Made by a program: the position numbers and the translations under genes. The notes beneath the pieces are model-generated. The model was given only the letters and a program-made list of their open reading frames with translations, searched no databases and had not been told where the DNA came from. DNA of 64,000 bases from the NCBI GenBank assembly GCA_900208305.1, contig OAPG01000012.1:310001-374000 (forward strand). The letters run 5' to 3'. Source of the stretch: Melanopsichium pennsylvanicum. Its lineage: Eukaryota; Basidiomycota; Ustilaginomycetes; Ustilaginales. Positions 52,746 through 63,900 of the stretch are shown here, in pieces (the stretch's first letter is position 1; each line of letters starts with the position of its first letter).

Positions 52746-54417
52746 ATGCCGGCTCACTACAACCAACGTAGGGACACCCCTGACTCGGCCTCTATCGAGA
52801 AGAAGGATGACACCCGCCTCGAGGACGGCATCGTGATAGCCCCTGTCCTCACTGCTGGCACTACCAACGCAGACGCCGTTGCCAGCACCATCGAAGACCC
52901 CAAAGAGACCGCGCGCCTCATCCGCAAACTCGACTGGCACGTCCTTCCCATCTGTTCCGTTCTATACCTCTTCTCTTTCCTCGACAGGTAAGTTCCACGT
53001 TCAATTAGCCCTGTTTCCAGCTCAGAATCAAATCAGAATCGATCGGTCTACCGGCAAGGCTCTGTTGAGTTCATGTCGAATGTCTCTCTGACCCGCTTCA
53101 TCTTCAACTGATCACAGAACTGCAATCGGAAACGCCAGAGTCTTGGGCATGCAATCGGCTCTCAGACTCTCCGACAAGGATTACGCCGCTGCTCTCTCCA
53201 TCTTCTTTTTCCTTTACTGTCTTTTGGAAGTCCCTTCGAACTTGATCCTGAAGAAGATAGGCGCTAAAAAATGGATTCCTATCATCGTCGTAGCTTGGGG
53301 TATTGTCATGCTTCTTACGGGTTTCTCCAACAACTTTGCTGCCCTCCTCTCCTGGCGATTGCTTTTGGGAGCCGCCGAAGCCGGACTCTTCCCTGGTATT
53401 ACGTACTTGCTGACCATCCTGTATCCACGAAAGTCGATTCAGCTTCGTGTTGGTCTCTTCTTCTCCGCTGCTACCATCGCCGGTGCCTTTGGTGGTCTCC
53501 TCTCTTTTGGTCTTTCCAAGGCTGAGGCGGGAAAATACGAGGGTTGGTCCTTCATCTTCTTCGTTGAAGGTGCTTTGACCATCGTCGTCGGAATTCTTGC
53601 CTACTTCCTTCTTTTCGACGGACTGGACAAGGCTCCTTTCTTTACCGAGTCCGAGAAGATCTACATGACCGACCGGGTTCAATTTGACGGAAACGACATT
53701 CCTATGAACGACGAATTTGCTTGGAAGTTCGTTTGGGCGGGTCTCAAGGACTGGAAGACTCTCTTCACTCTTGTCTGCTACGTCACGACCATCACTCCCC
53801 TCTACTCGACCGCTCTTACTCTCCCTTCGATCCTCAGAAACTCGCTCAAGTACAACGCCGTCGATGCCAACCTGTACACTGTACCCGTTTACACCGTTGC
53901 TGCCGTCACAGTAGTCATTTTTGCCTACTTCTCGGACCGTCTCGGCATCCGATTCCCTTTCATTTGCCTTGGTACCCTCATCTCCGGTATTGGTTGGGGT
54001 CTTTCGCTCAATTACGCCCAGACTCACCCCAAAGTCGCTTACGGTGCTCAGTTCATCTCTGCTGCGGGCTCATACGCTGCCTTTCCTGGTGTGGTCGCAT
54101 CGCTTACTCAATGCGTTGGAGGTAAGACCAAACGATCGGTTTGCATTGCCATCATTGTTGGTTTTGGTGGTCTCGCTGGTACCATCTCATCCAACATTTT
54201 CCCCAAGAAGCAGGCCCCTTACTACCACCGTGCTCATCACATCAACATTGGCATGAATGCTGCCGCCTTCATTTCGGCCATTTCATTCGCTGGACTTCTC
54301 TCCCTTGCCAACAAGCGTAAGCAGGCCATGATCGACTCTGGTGAGGCCGCCCGTCTCACAAAGGAAGAGATCGCCGACATGGGTGACGAGTCTCCTTACT
54401 TCAAGTACCGTTACTAG
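52746..54417 (+). CDS. MFS transporter, anion:cation symporter (allantoate permease) family
   Basis: Twelve-helix proton-coupled uptake carrier of the plasma membrane. Exons 52746-52987 and 53118-54417 (GTAAGT donor, CACAG acceptor); 1542 nt, 513 residues. Residues 1-65 are a cytosolic tail. KLDWHVLPICSVLYLFSFLDR runs across the splice into TAIGNARVLGMQSAL, the family hallmark (usually DRxNIGNA). Other marks: ALSIFFFLYCLLEVPSNLIL, LLLGAAEAGLFPGITYLL, YLLTILYPRKSIQLRVGLFF and the C-terminal APYYHRAHHINIGM. Relatives carry allantoate, nicotinate, pantothenate or other carboxylates; the substrate cannot be told from sequence alone. It is convergent with the 54776 gene. Confidence 0.93.
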
Positions 54418-54775
54418 ACGAATCGCCTTCAGAGTCTTGGTCCCTAGCTTTCCATATATTTTGCCGCAAGACGCTCTTGAACTAATCATGAGGTCGAGCA
54501 GAGCTCCGTGCTCATTGTTGCTTCAATTTGTTTCTTTAGGATATTGGTTTTGTTCTCATGTACACATAGATACTGTATTAGGTGACAGAGGTCATTTGCA
54601 AGCTCATTTGGAGCGAGAACATATGTTTTACCGCATTCCGAGCCTATGAACCGTGTTCCTCAGCTTGTTCCATGACCTACCAGCATGTTCTACAGACATT
54701 GTGACAGTCGGTGGGTACTGTAATTGCGGCCTGACTGCATTTCAGGCAAGAGTGTAACAACATCACACTCCGCTG
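54418..54775. other. Intergenic, convergent 3' ends
   Basis: 358 nt between the MFS stop and the stop of the minus-strand gene. Contains GTACTGTAATTGC near 54716. No gene. Confidence 0.6.
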
Positions 54776-56638
54776 CTATTGGCCCGCCTGTCCCTGCTGC
54801 TTGTGCATCAATACAGTCCCAGCTTTCCAGAAAGCCGGCCGCAACCGCATAGCCAACCTCTTGTCGTCCATATAGACACTCCGTTCGAATGCCATCATAA
54901 TATCTGCATGTGCTAACAGATCGAAACATTCATCCGTGTTCAGATGATCTTCCACCGCCTGCTGTTTCAGCTTCTGCACCTCCTCAGCCGAAGCCGATTC
55001 TAGTACTGGATCCGGCCTGATGCCACTTCCATTTGCACCCGTGGAGTTGGAAGGGATGGAAGATTTGGGTTTACCAGCCGAGGTAGGTGAATTTTTGGCA
55101 GCGGGCGAAGGGGCTAGACCGGACAGGGGTCCGAAGAGCTGGTCCCATCCCGACATGGATTTACCAAATGCCGGTTTGCCGCCCGTATTTTGAGAGCGTT
55201 TAGCCCCACCGGCAGCCGTGGCAGCAGCGGCGGCGGAGGTGGAAGTGGTTCCTGGTCGACCCGCTCCAACAGGGGTGGATGAGCCGCCAGATTTGAGAGC
55301 GGCATTAGGTCGGAATGCGGATGCTAGCGGATTGAGCTTGGCAGCGTGGCCAGAGGCGACTCCAGGCGGTCTGAGGGACTTATTCTTGGCAGCGTCTATC
55401 GAGGCTCTCATTCTGTCCGCTGCTGACATGTTCTTCCCGCCTGCAGCACTCGATGCCGAACCCGCGCCCGTACCTGCCGCTTTCTTAATAGGCCCTGCTG
55501 TTGCAGATGCCTTCGTCGATGAGGTAGAAGCACGAACACCGAACTTCCTTGCACGCGACCCGGCAGCCTTGCCGCTCTTCGCCGCCTTTCCGCCTCTAAT
55601 GAGCCCATCATCACCATCCCCAAGCTCACCGTCGTCACTGTCTACCGCAGATCCTTCGTCCAACTCTTCCTCGGACGAAGCAGCATCCACCATTTCCTCG
55701 TCCCCATTGTCTTCGTCAGCATCACTGTAATCAAGTCTCTTCCTTGCACCCCTTGTGCTCCGAGCAGCTCTGCTCTTAGTATCGATGGCGGGACTGTTCG
55801 AAATTTTCGCTCGCTTTCTTTGAGGAGCTTTGGATACTCGTTTGTCTACGTTGCCATCTTCATCATCATCTTCGTCGTCTGCGATGGCAGCTTTTCTCCG
55901 CCCCGACCGGTAAGTTCTGTCGCGCTTCCCGTTTGACGGCTTGTCTACATCCGGCCTGAACTCATCATCTGCCTCCTCCCGAGCAGCAATTCCGTCCAGT
56001 TGATCGTCATCGTCATCATCGCCGAGATCGCGCAGGTTATCATTGGGCTTCTTACCCTTACCATGAGCCACTTCCTTGATAGTCAACTTGGTTCCATTCG
56101 CAGCTATCGCCGCCGCGGGTGGTTGCGGAGAAGCTCCTCGGGAAGACCCGCTCTCTCTTTCTAAGCCAGAGCGCTTCAAGGTAACTTTGAGCTTCGTACT
56201 TCTTGGTGTGTTCGCCTCCGAGGCTGCAGCACTGACGCTCGACTTTTCCGCCGAGGCTGGTGCTGGGGACGGCGTCTGTCGATATTTGGAGTTTGGCTTG
56301 CGATCGCGTCCAGAAAGTCTGCGAGAGCGCGCTGGTATTTCGATAGGCTGTGCAGATGTAGATGGCTCGACAACAGAGACTGTAGCTGGCTCGCTAGACG
56401 GAAATTCATCTTTTGTTGGGGTGGCTGCTGATCCTGCTCTAAGTCTTGATTTGCGACGGATTGGAGTAGGTTGGGGAGGTTCCGCTCCACTTTGTAGTGC
56501 GGGTGCAGATAAGTTCGAGTCGACAACAGAGGAAGCGAGGGGAGCTCCAGGTGATTCAGCACGAGGCTTTGCGGCAGGGCCAGGTGTTGGTGGCGGCGAG
56601 ACTTCGGAGAGGTCTGAGTCTCCGTCAAAGGCATCCAT
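54776..56638 (-). CDS. Low-complexity nuclear-looking protein of unknown function, 620 residues
   Basis: One exon. ATG at 56638 (MDAFDGDSDLSEVSPPPTPG); the frame extends upstream without another ATG. Alternating acidic and basic tracts: Arg/Lys-rich segments (RRKSRLRAG, KRDRTYRSGRRKAAI, PQRKRAKISNS), Asp/Glu-rich segments (LGDDDDDDQLDG, DADEDNGDEEM), and Ala/Ser/Gly linkers. This suggests a chromatin-associated protein. The only ordered-looking part is the C-terminus: AADRMRASIDAAKNKSLRPP, then from about residue 560 EEVQKLKQQAVEDHLNTDEC and FERSVYMDDKRLAMRLRPAF. I do not recognise the family. Confidence 0.7.
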   Translation of the reverse strand: MDAFDGDSDLSEVSPPPTPGPAAKPRAESPGAPLASSVVDSNLSAPALQSGAEPPQPTPIRRKSRLRAGSAATPTKDEFPSSEPATVSVVEPSTSAQPIEIPARSRRLSGRDRKPNSKYRQTPSPAPASAEKSSVSAAASEANTPRSTKLKVTLKRSGLERESGSSRGASPQPPAAAIAANGTKLTIKEVAHGKGKKPNDNLRDLGDDDDDDQLDGIAAREEADDEFRPDVDKPSNGKRDRTYRSGRRKAAIADDEDDDEDGNVDKRVSKAPQRKRAKISNSPAIDTKSRAARSTRGARKRLDYSDADEDNGDEEMVDAASSEEELDEGSAVDSDDGELGDGDDGLIRGGKAAKSGKAAGSRARKFGVRASTSSTKASATAGPIKKAAGTGAGSASSAAGGKNMSAADRMRASIDAAKNKSLRPPGVASGHAAKLNPLASAFRPNAALKSGGSSTPVGAGRPGTTSTSAAAAATAAGGAKRSQNTGGKPAFGKSMSGWDQLFGPLSGLAPSPAAKNSPTSAGKPKSSIPSNSTGANGSGIRPDPVLESASAEEVQKLKQQAVEDHLNTDECFDLLAHADIMMAFERSVYMDDKRLAMRLRPAFWKAGTVLMHKQQGQAGQ

Positions 56639-57157
56639 GATTGCCGGAGTCGGATGTGGTCGTCGAGTTGGGCAGTCAAGTTTGGTGTGTTCAGAAGCGG
56701 ACGTCCTAGCACATCTGCAGGCTACTGCCGTGAGCTTGAAGCAGGCACAGTCGTGAAAGATGCTCTGCGATGATTGTTTGAGCTGAATATTGTGCGATGA
56801 GGTTAATCGAGTGAGATGGCAAAAGAACGGTTCAACTTCAAGGTTCACGGGTCCACTTTGGACGCAGCGCGAATATAGCTCTGTGGTCGTGAGGCGGCTG
56901 CATGTGGAGTAAATTCAGGGGGAGCAGCAGGCTTTCATTCTTCTCGACATCACCGCCTGTCAACCTCCTATCTCCTGTCATCATATTCCACGATTAACTT
57001 CACACAATAGTCCCATCCTTGCTTTTATCATCTCAACACCGAGACACACTCAATGCAGTTCTTGTGTGGATCGTGCAGCTTGAAAACTACATTGCAGATC
57101 CTACAAATACAAAAAAAAAGGATTTTCTATGAATCGCATCCGAATCAGGTATTCATC
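56639..57157. other. Intergenic between two minus-strand genes
   Basis: 519 nt: leader of the 54776 gene on the left and the 3' end of the CENP-I-like gene on the right. An A run lies near 57110. No gene. Confidence 0.55.
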
Positions 57158-60040
57158 TCAAACTTGTCTCTGAGTCTCGCCCCGTATAGCTTTCAATTGA
57201 GACCCAAAGGTGACAAGAATGTTCTTCAACAGCTCATACATCCCCTCAACCCCTTGTTTCTCCAACCAATCCATCATGTACGCCCTGAAATCGGTGTTCG
57301 TCCATTCCCCCGGCAATCCAAACTTCTTTGCTGCTTTGATCACCTTTGGCGTCATCGGGCCCCTCACCCAGCCCTCCTCTGTTGCCTCCTTACCGACACC
57401 TTTCTTCGCCTTCCTCTGTTGTGAACAGTAGACGTTGGAAAAACGTTCGCCTAAGTGGCTCATCGCGCGGGAGAAAGGCGTATTGGCTATGGTTGCAAGT
57501 TTCAATCCCAGCTCTTCCCCTCGACTGGCTAACTCCGCGAGAACCTTTTCGTGTAACCCACTGGGGAGAGAGCCAACAGAGTCATGATCAAGGACGAGCT
57601 TGCCCAACCAGATCAAGTTTGCGACCAACGTCACAGTGGAGTTGAGCGTTGTCAGGTTCCCTTCTTCGAAAAACACCTCGCGCAGATCAAGGAATTTGCT
57701 CTCCAAGCCACCATCCACCTTCGATCGCGGAAGTGTGGCGTGATTGTTGTGCTCCTCGAACGCCGCCCGCAGATCCTGTACAAGCCCGCAAAGCCGAGAT
57801 ACAGGCACGATTGTGGTAGCATGCAAAGTGAAAGCAAAAAGCGGCCTGGGTGAGATGCTGGCCGTGGTGCGCAAGCCTGCGAGGGAGGCTGCCAGGGTTT
57901 CGTAGACCGAAAGCACTGAGTGTTCAATGAGTAGGTGGCGAGGAAAGAGAGCGATGAGTTGTGTCGCGAGAGCGTCAGCTCGCGAGGACACAGCGGAGAT
58001 GAGGAGGGAGTAGTCAATTAGGGGATCGAGGGATGAAATTCCCCAACGGTACGTGGTGCGCTTGTCAAGCGTGCGGCTAATGTGGGTCCAATCTCGGGCG
58101 CCCCAGTTGGAAAGCAGGCTTGACAGGGCCAGGAGCACGGTTGCTGAAGTGTCCAGAGAGACTTTGGATGATGACGCGAGTGCTTCAAGCGGGTTCATGA
58201 ATCTATCTTGGAACAGCGTCAAGTCTGAAGGCGTGATTAGGGGTACGAAAGCCAAAACTTCCTTCGCTAGCTCATCCCAGCGCGACGACCATGCTTTCAG
58301 ATCTTCCGCTCTCGCAGACTTCACGCCATTGTCATCTGAAGCAGCAACCGTGGCGATGGCAAGCAAGATGCTGGAGATCAACTCTTCGAGCTTGTCTGGC
58401 AATCCCTCCGCCAGATCAAAAACGTACTTTGCTCTCCTCAGCAATGCCCCCAGCCGCCTGAATTCCAATTCGGTTGCTGGCAATTTGAGCTTTCTCGCCC
58501 CTTTTCCCCCTCGTATGCCGAGTTCATCACCAAGCACACTCTCCAGCCAATCACATAATCTTGCCCAGCACAAGTCCTGTTCAGCTGCTCTGTTCCTCCT
58601 TCCCGCTGGAATTGTCTGACTTAGAGAATCCTCATTGGCGATTGTCGCGCCGGCTAACACTGCAACACGCATGAGTCGGGCGCCGAACCCACTGCCTAGC
58701 ATGGCCGCCGCTTGAGAAGGCAGCACGAGTCTATCGAGGGAATGGGCGAGGTGTTGTAGGGAGGAGAGCTCAGTGACGAGCGAGGGATGGGTTCCAAATG
58801 CTTTCTGAGCTGAATTGATAGGCTGAATGGTCACGAGATTTGGGATGGGAATCAGTGCCGGGGTACCAGAACCCATTGCAGCTTCTGCCGATGTGGTCTC
58901 TTTGACGGCCTTGGAAGAGAGTCTCTGCTTCTTCACCGCCCGACCTGCCCCAGCTTCTGTTTCGCTTTCGGCCTCATCATCCGACTCCACAGTATGACCT
59001 GCCTCTCTTCGCGTGCATCTCGCATGTGCAAGCAACACAGCCGCAACCCAGTCTGGATCTGGAAACTTCAGTCCTCCTGCACTAGCAGCGGCACCTACTG
59101 CCGAACTGGCACCTCCTCCACCCAGCAGTTCTGGGAACAGAAGGTCAGGGTAGAAGTTGGCATATGTGGATAGCAACGCACTAATCCCAGCCTCGGGTGC
59201 TGAATTCGCTCGGAGAGCCATAAGTTTGGTGATTCTGTAATGCCGCACGTGTCTTCGTTTGGTTAGCCTGCACAACAAATAGCAGAGATGAGGTCGGAGC
59301 GCCTGGTAATCGACAAAGTGGAACAAGGTCGAGTAGCACTTCTCCAGAGCGCTTTTGGCGGCGCTGGTGAGGAAAGTGGTAGGCAAGCTTCCTGCGAGAC
59401 CAGAGTATTGGGATGCTTGCCTCTGCAAAAGCTCTTGCTCTCGGTCTTCCCTATGCTCTTGTCGCGAAGTCGCGTCTGCCGTTGAGCCTTCGGCATAAAA
59501 GTTTGCCGCGACACAAAGCGGTACACAAGGCGATTCGAGCAGGACGCACAGCAGCTTCAAAGCAGCAATCTGAATCTTACTATCTACCTTGACCCTCTCT
59601 GGTCCCAAATTTGAGTCGTCTGCGCCAGTTCTGAGACCGGCACTTTTGACCGGGTCACTGCTCGGAGACGGACCAAGGGATGCGATGATGTCCAACACTG
59701 CTTGTCTGCCCAGCTTTGCACGTGGGCGAGGAACGATGCAGCGAAGGATGACAAGCGAGAGGGATGTTTTAGGAGGTTTGAGCTTCGTGGAGCTGCCACC
59801 CACGGAGGTGCTGGGGTTAGGGCGAAGACGGCCGAGGAGAGAGAGGCGTAGGAGCTGTTCGCATTGTCTTGAAGAGAAGCCGAATGAACGAGAATGCTTT
59901 TGGATGCTGAGAAGTGCGGCAGAGACGTTCTGGGATGCGCCTGGGCCTGAGGAGGGGGCGCTGATAGCGTTGGACAGTTCCAAAATGAGGCGATCCGCCG
60001 TGGCCGATGCGTTGGACGTGCTCGACATGTGTGCTGGCAT
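57158..60040 (-). CDS. MIS6: CENP-I/Mis6-like inner kinetochore protein
   Basis: Subunit of the constitutive centromere-associated network that helps hold CENP-A chromatin and the kinetochore. One exon, 960 residues, ATG at 60040 (a second ATG four codons on). Recognised mainly from ALRPHLCYLLCRLTKRRHVR followed by HYRITKLMALRANSAPEAGI and LLSTYANFYPDLLFPELLGG (about 245-310). These match the remembered CENP-I signature: a H-x3-LL-x-LT-[RK]-R-x-HV-[RK] helix, then RI-x-KLL and LYKxFxPEL. The rest is alpha-helical, Leu-rich HEAT-like sequence with a disordered insert at about 350-400 (ESDDEAESETEAGAGRAVKK). The length is somewhat above the usual 650-850 residues. The opposite strand shows only shadow frames. 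Confidence 0.75.
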   Translation of the reverse strand: MPAHMSSTSNASATADRLILELSNAISAPSSGPGASQNVSAALLSIQKHSRSFGFSSRQCEQLLRLSLLGRLRPNPSTSVGGSSTKLKPPKTSLSLVILRCIVPRPRAKLGRQAVLDIIASLGPSPSSDPVKSAGLRTGADDSNLGPERVKVDSKIQIAALKLLCVLLESPCVPLCVAANFYAEGSTADATSRQEHREDREQELLQRQASQYSGLAGSLPTTFLTSAAKSALEKCYSTLFHFVDYQALRPHLCYLLCRLTKRRHVRHYRITKLMALRANSAPEAGISALLSTYANFYPDLLFPELLGGGGASSAVGAAASAGGLKFPDPDWVAAVLLAHARCTRREAGHTVESDDEAESETEAGAGRAVKKQRLSSKAVKETTSAEAAMGSGTPALIPIPNLVTIQPINSAQKAFGTHPSLVTELSSLQHLAHSLDRLVLPSQAAAMLGSGFGARLMRVAVLAGATIANEDSLSQTIPAGRRNRAAEQDLCWARLCDWLESVLGDELGIRGGKGARKLKLPATELEFRRLGALLRRAKYVFDLAEGLPDKLEELISSILLAIATVAASDDNGVKSARAEDLKAWSSRWDELAKEVLAFVPLITPSDLTLFQDRFMNPLEALASSSKVSLDTSATVLLALSSLLSNWGARDWTHISRTLDKRTTYRWGISSLDPLIDYSLLISAVSSRADALATQLIALFPRHLLIEHSVLSVYETLAASLAGLRTTASISPRPLFAFTLHATTIVPVSRLCGLVQDLRAAFEEHNNHATLPRSKVDGGLESKFLDLREVFFEEGNLTTLNSTVTLVANLIWLGKLVLDHDSVGSLPSGLHEKVLAELASRGEELGLKLATIANTPFSRAMSHLGERFSNVYCSQQRKAKKGVGKEATEEGWVRGPMTPKVIKAAKKFGLPGEWTNTDFRAYMMDWLEKQGVEGMYELLKNILVTFGSQLKAIRGETQRQV

Positions 60041-60953
60041 GGCTGCAAAGCTTGGGCGAGGGGTCGGACTGCAGATAGAGGATTGTCAGGTCGATTCCTC
60101 GTATCTCGATTCGAAGCTTGTTGTCGGATCTATGACGTTTGTATCTTCGCGATGAGATCAGACCAGTACTTGCTACTTTGGGCGTTGCAAAGATGCTAAA
60201 GTCGCGTCCGTCACCACAGAGATGTTTGCGCTACCAGGTTGCTACGTCAAACCATACAATTGTCAGAATCGCAGGTGAGTGCATCAGATCAGGCCGCACA
60301 CGGTCGTTTGATCAGCCATGAATGCAGTTCTGATGGTGTATAATATGGTCGCGATCAATGATGGTGTGAATACCGAAGAGAGCTCAACTAAAAGCTAAGA
60401 ATCAACACTCCACCTTGCAATCTGTTAGATTCCACACGTCGCGCTTTACCGACGCGATTTGACACGAGGCACAACAAACACATTTTGACACGGTCTAAAC
60501 TTAACCCCCGATTTCCGGATTTTGAATCTTACGTATGTTAAATTCTGTGTACAAGTATAGGTAGCAATTCAGCGTGCAGGTTCGGATTTTCTTGTGACAT
60601 TCATCCCACTTCCGGTCTTGTTACCGTATCAAACCCTTGTCTCTTCCTCTTCATTGAGCATCCTAGAATCATCAGCATTCACATTACTCAATACTGTCAC
60701 ATTCATCTTCGAATCAAGCATTCGCAGATAAAGGCGCATCGGTCTTCCCGATCTGAAAATTCGGATGCAAGTGCCAAGGTATCTATGACTGGAACAAGCA
60801 ACTTTTAGGTGTTGTTTGCCGTCCAAACTCTTTCCCGGTCTAGTCGCCAGCCTCGTGCAAAAGTATACGCAAACGCTTTCCTCCACTGCTGCTGTATCCC
60901 TTCCCTTGGAACGTCTTCCGACATCAGGGAGAAAGCTTCCTGCCTGCTGAGCC
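60041..60953. promoter_or_regulatory. Divergent region between the CENP-I-like gene and the second Zn2Cys6 gene
   Basis: 913 nt with no supported gene. Presumed promoters of both. An in-frame TGA at 60948 shows that the regulator's reading frame starts at or after 60954. Confidence 0.55.
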
Positions 60954-63900
60954 ATGAATGCTGCATCGTGCATTCCAGGTACATCAACACGGCGTGTTCC
61001 ACCAACTGCAGCCAACATCACTTCCGCGGGCGAACACACATCATCATCATCGTTGTCATCATCTTCCCCTTTTTCCTATTCTTCACGGACGAAGACTGCT
61101 GCTCCACCAACACAGAGAGCACACAGCACGGAGCTGTACGAGAACGGACCTTGCCGGGACATTAGCTCAAACCGCCATGAACCCTCCTCCTCTCCTAACA
61201 AGCCGTCCAGATCCGGCAACACCAAGTCATACCTCTCTTCTCCGGCACCGCCCACTTTCACCTCGAGGAGGAAGATGAACAACCAAGACAAAGCAGAAAA
61301 GCGTCGCTCCAGTCGAGCTTGTCTCGAGTGTCGGCTCGCAAAGACAAAGTGCCATGTCACCGACAACCAGGATGTGTGCGATCGCTGTGCAAAGTTCAGC
61401 TTCGAGTGCAGATTCGTCCGACACCACAGGGGTAGAAAGCCTGTAAGTAAGCTGGCAGCCATCGACACGGATGATCTCGACGGGGCGGCTGGTACATCGC
61501 GGTTCGGAGGCTCGGATGACGACATGGGAACGGATCATGATAGCGACTCTGCTGGAGAAGACGTTCCGAGCAAAGTCGATCCAAACGCCGTGAACGAGGA
61601 CAGTGTCAACCCTTCCAATGAGCGGAAGAGTCAACGAGCAACATCCAAAGATGAAGATTTAGCTTCTGCGGCAGCAACAGATGGCTCTCAAAGGAGAGGC
61701 CGTGAGACAGTGGCAGCGAGAAACTCATCTAGCAGGTCGCATAGCAAGTCGAGACTGCATAGAAGTGCAAACGACTTGCATGAACTGGACGCCAATGCCA
61801 GACGGCGGATCTGGGAGATGTTAGCCCAGAAAATTCCACAGCGTGGATCGACTTATACCTTTGTCAGCAAGGGAGAAGTGGCGCACGACAACCTCCAGGC
61901 ATCAGCTTCCAAGTCTACCAGCAAATCCACCATCGGTGCAAGCAAGAGAGCCTCCTCTCCCTCTGCTGCTCATGCTCAAGATGGAAAAGACTGTAAGAGT
62001 GGCAAAGCCAAAGCTAAAGATCAAGCTCGACCCCATCCCGCAGAGTCAAGCTCATCATTACAGGCTGCAAAGACCTCGGCAGCATCTCAGCACTTTGCTT
62101 CCACACTCCGTAACCTGCTCCGCCCTGTAGATAAGCGAGCCGGTGCGACTACTGCCGAAGAAGAAGCAGCATCTGCAGTCACAGCGCGCTACCCTAGACT
62201 ACCGGAGACGCTCAACTTATTCGGATCAAAGGACCCGGTCGACGTGGGAATTCTCTCCATGGCCTCCGCACGTCGACTTTACGCATATTACTTTAAACAC
62301 CTCAATCCGTGGGGGATGAACTTCGACCCATACTTTGTCTCGCACGATGCTGTGAGGGCGTCGTCCTCGTTCCTCTATTCCACCATCCTCTACTTGGCAT
62401 CCAGGTACATTGAGCTCGCAGACGCCGATGAACCTCCTAGCGAGGCCGCAGAGGCGTTCTACGGTACAACGTTTGCCAGACCAAGGCCCGACAACGATCG
62501 CGTCACCGCAAGCATCTCGGCTCAGTTAGGGAGTCATGTAAGAAGTTTGGCGATCACAGCATTTGCGTTGGGGGATCGAAGGATGGAGACAGGCGTTGCC
62601 ATGTATCTGAGCTCAGTCTGGAAGGAGGCAGATGACCATTTCACCATCCTTTATTGTAGTTACGCTGCAAAGATCATGAGCGATATTCCCACCGAATTAC
62701 TTTCCCTGCTCCCTCCCTCTGGCCCTCCTACGAAAGCCAAGAACGGCACGAAATCCATCACTGACGACGCCACCACCACCACCTTGCACCAGCAAAGAGT
62801 GAGACGCAACCAACAACGCCAATTCCTGTTCCACTTCATCCAGGAACACACCCATCTGCTCCATTTCGCACCCAGACCCAACTTTGATCGCGGTCCCAGC
62901 CTGCTTCGCAACCTTCTCGCTTGGGCCGATGACGCACTGGCCACCGAAGACGATATCTTGCTGTGTGCGGATATCGACTCGGTGCTGTTGCAGACAAAGT
63001 ACAAGAGCATCATGGAGAGGGCTCAGGCGCAAGAGAAGGATACTTTGTATGGTGGTAGTGAGTGCTTTTTGCTATTGCAAAGCTTCATGGACGAGCTAGA
63101 AGGATGGAGATCGAGATGGGAGTTGCAGGCTCGCAAGATTGATGCTCGTTTTGATCGCGACGCAAACCAGCTCTCGCGTACGGAAGAAGTACAAGGTGCA
63201 GAGCAGGATGGGGAGGATACGGATAAGGAACAGAGAGCTAATGGTGACGATGATCAAAATGTCAAGCAGAACGAGGATTTTGCTTTGCATCTCCCACTCG
63301 AGGCCCGAATGCATCTTTTGAGCGTAATGAGGAGCAGCCTCGTTATGCAGATCTCCTCGATGGCTTTCCGAGCTTCCCTCCGTGACATTAATAAAGCCAA
63401 ACCCGCCGCCACCACCAATTCCATTTCCAATTCTGCATCATCCAAAGCCGGTTCCTCTTCTGCCTTTTCTCCCTCGGCGCTATCCGCCATGGACGACCGT
63501 GCAGAGCAGATCTACTACACATGCCTCGATTCGGCCCTCAACCTTTTGGTTCACACGATGCAAATGCCCCCATCGATTCTGCGTCACGCACAGGACATGA
63601 TCATGGTGCTCGCACCACACGCTGCGCTGTTGGCTACTTACTTGATCTCGTTACCCTTGCCGAGCTTGCCGCCCAACTTTGCTGCAACTGCCGCAGCGGC
63701 GTCGGCGAGCGACAGACTAGGATACGAATATGCCAAAGTTAAGACAAGGATTCGGAGAAGGAAGGAATACGAGAGGAAATGTTTAGAGTTGATGAGAGAT
63801 ACAAGGGAGAGCTTTAGAATGGCTCAAGTTAGGGTAGATGATCATGTGGGACTGTGCGCTCAGTATTTTGATTCGCTTTTGAATGTGATTGAAGGTGAGA

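Noticed and set aside
53104..54027. 307-codon minus-strand frame opposite the MFS transporter
   Set aside because: Antisense shadow; charged low-information sequence, while the plus frame has clear transporter helices.
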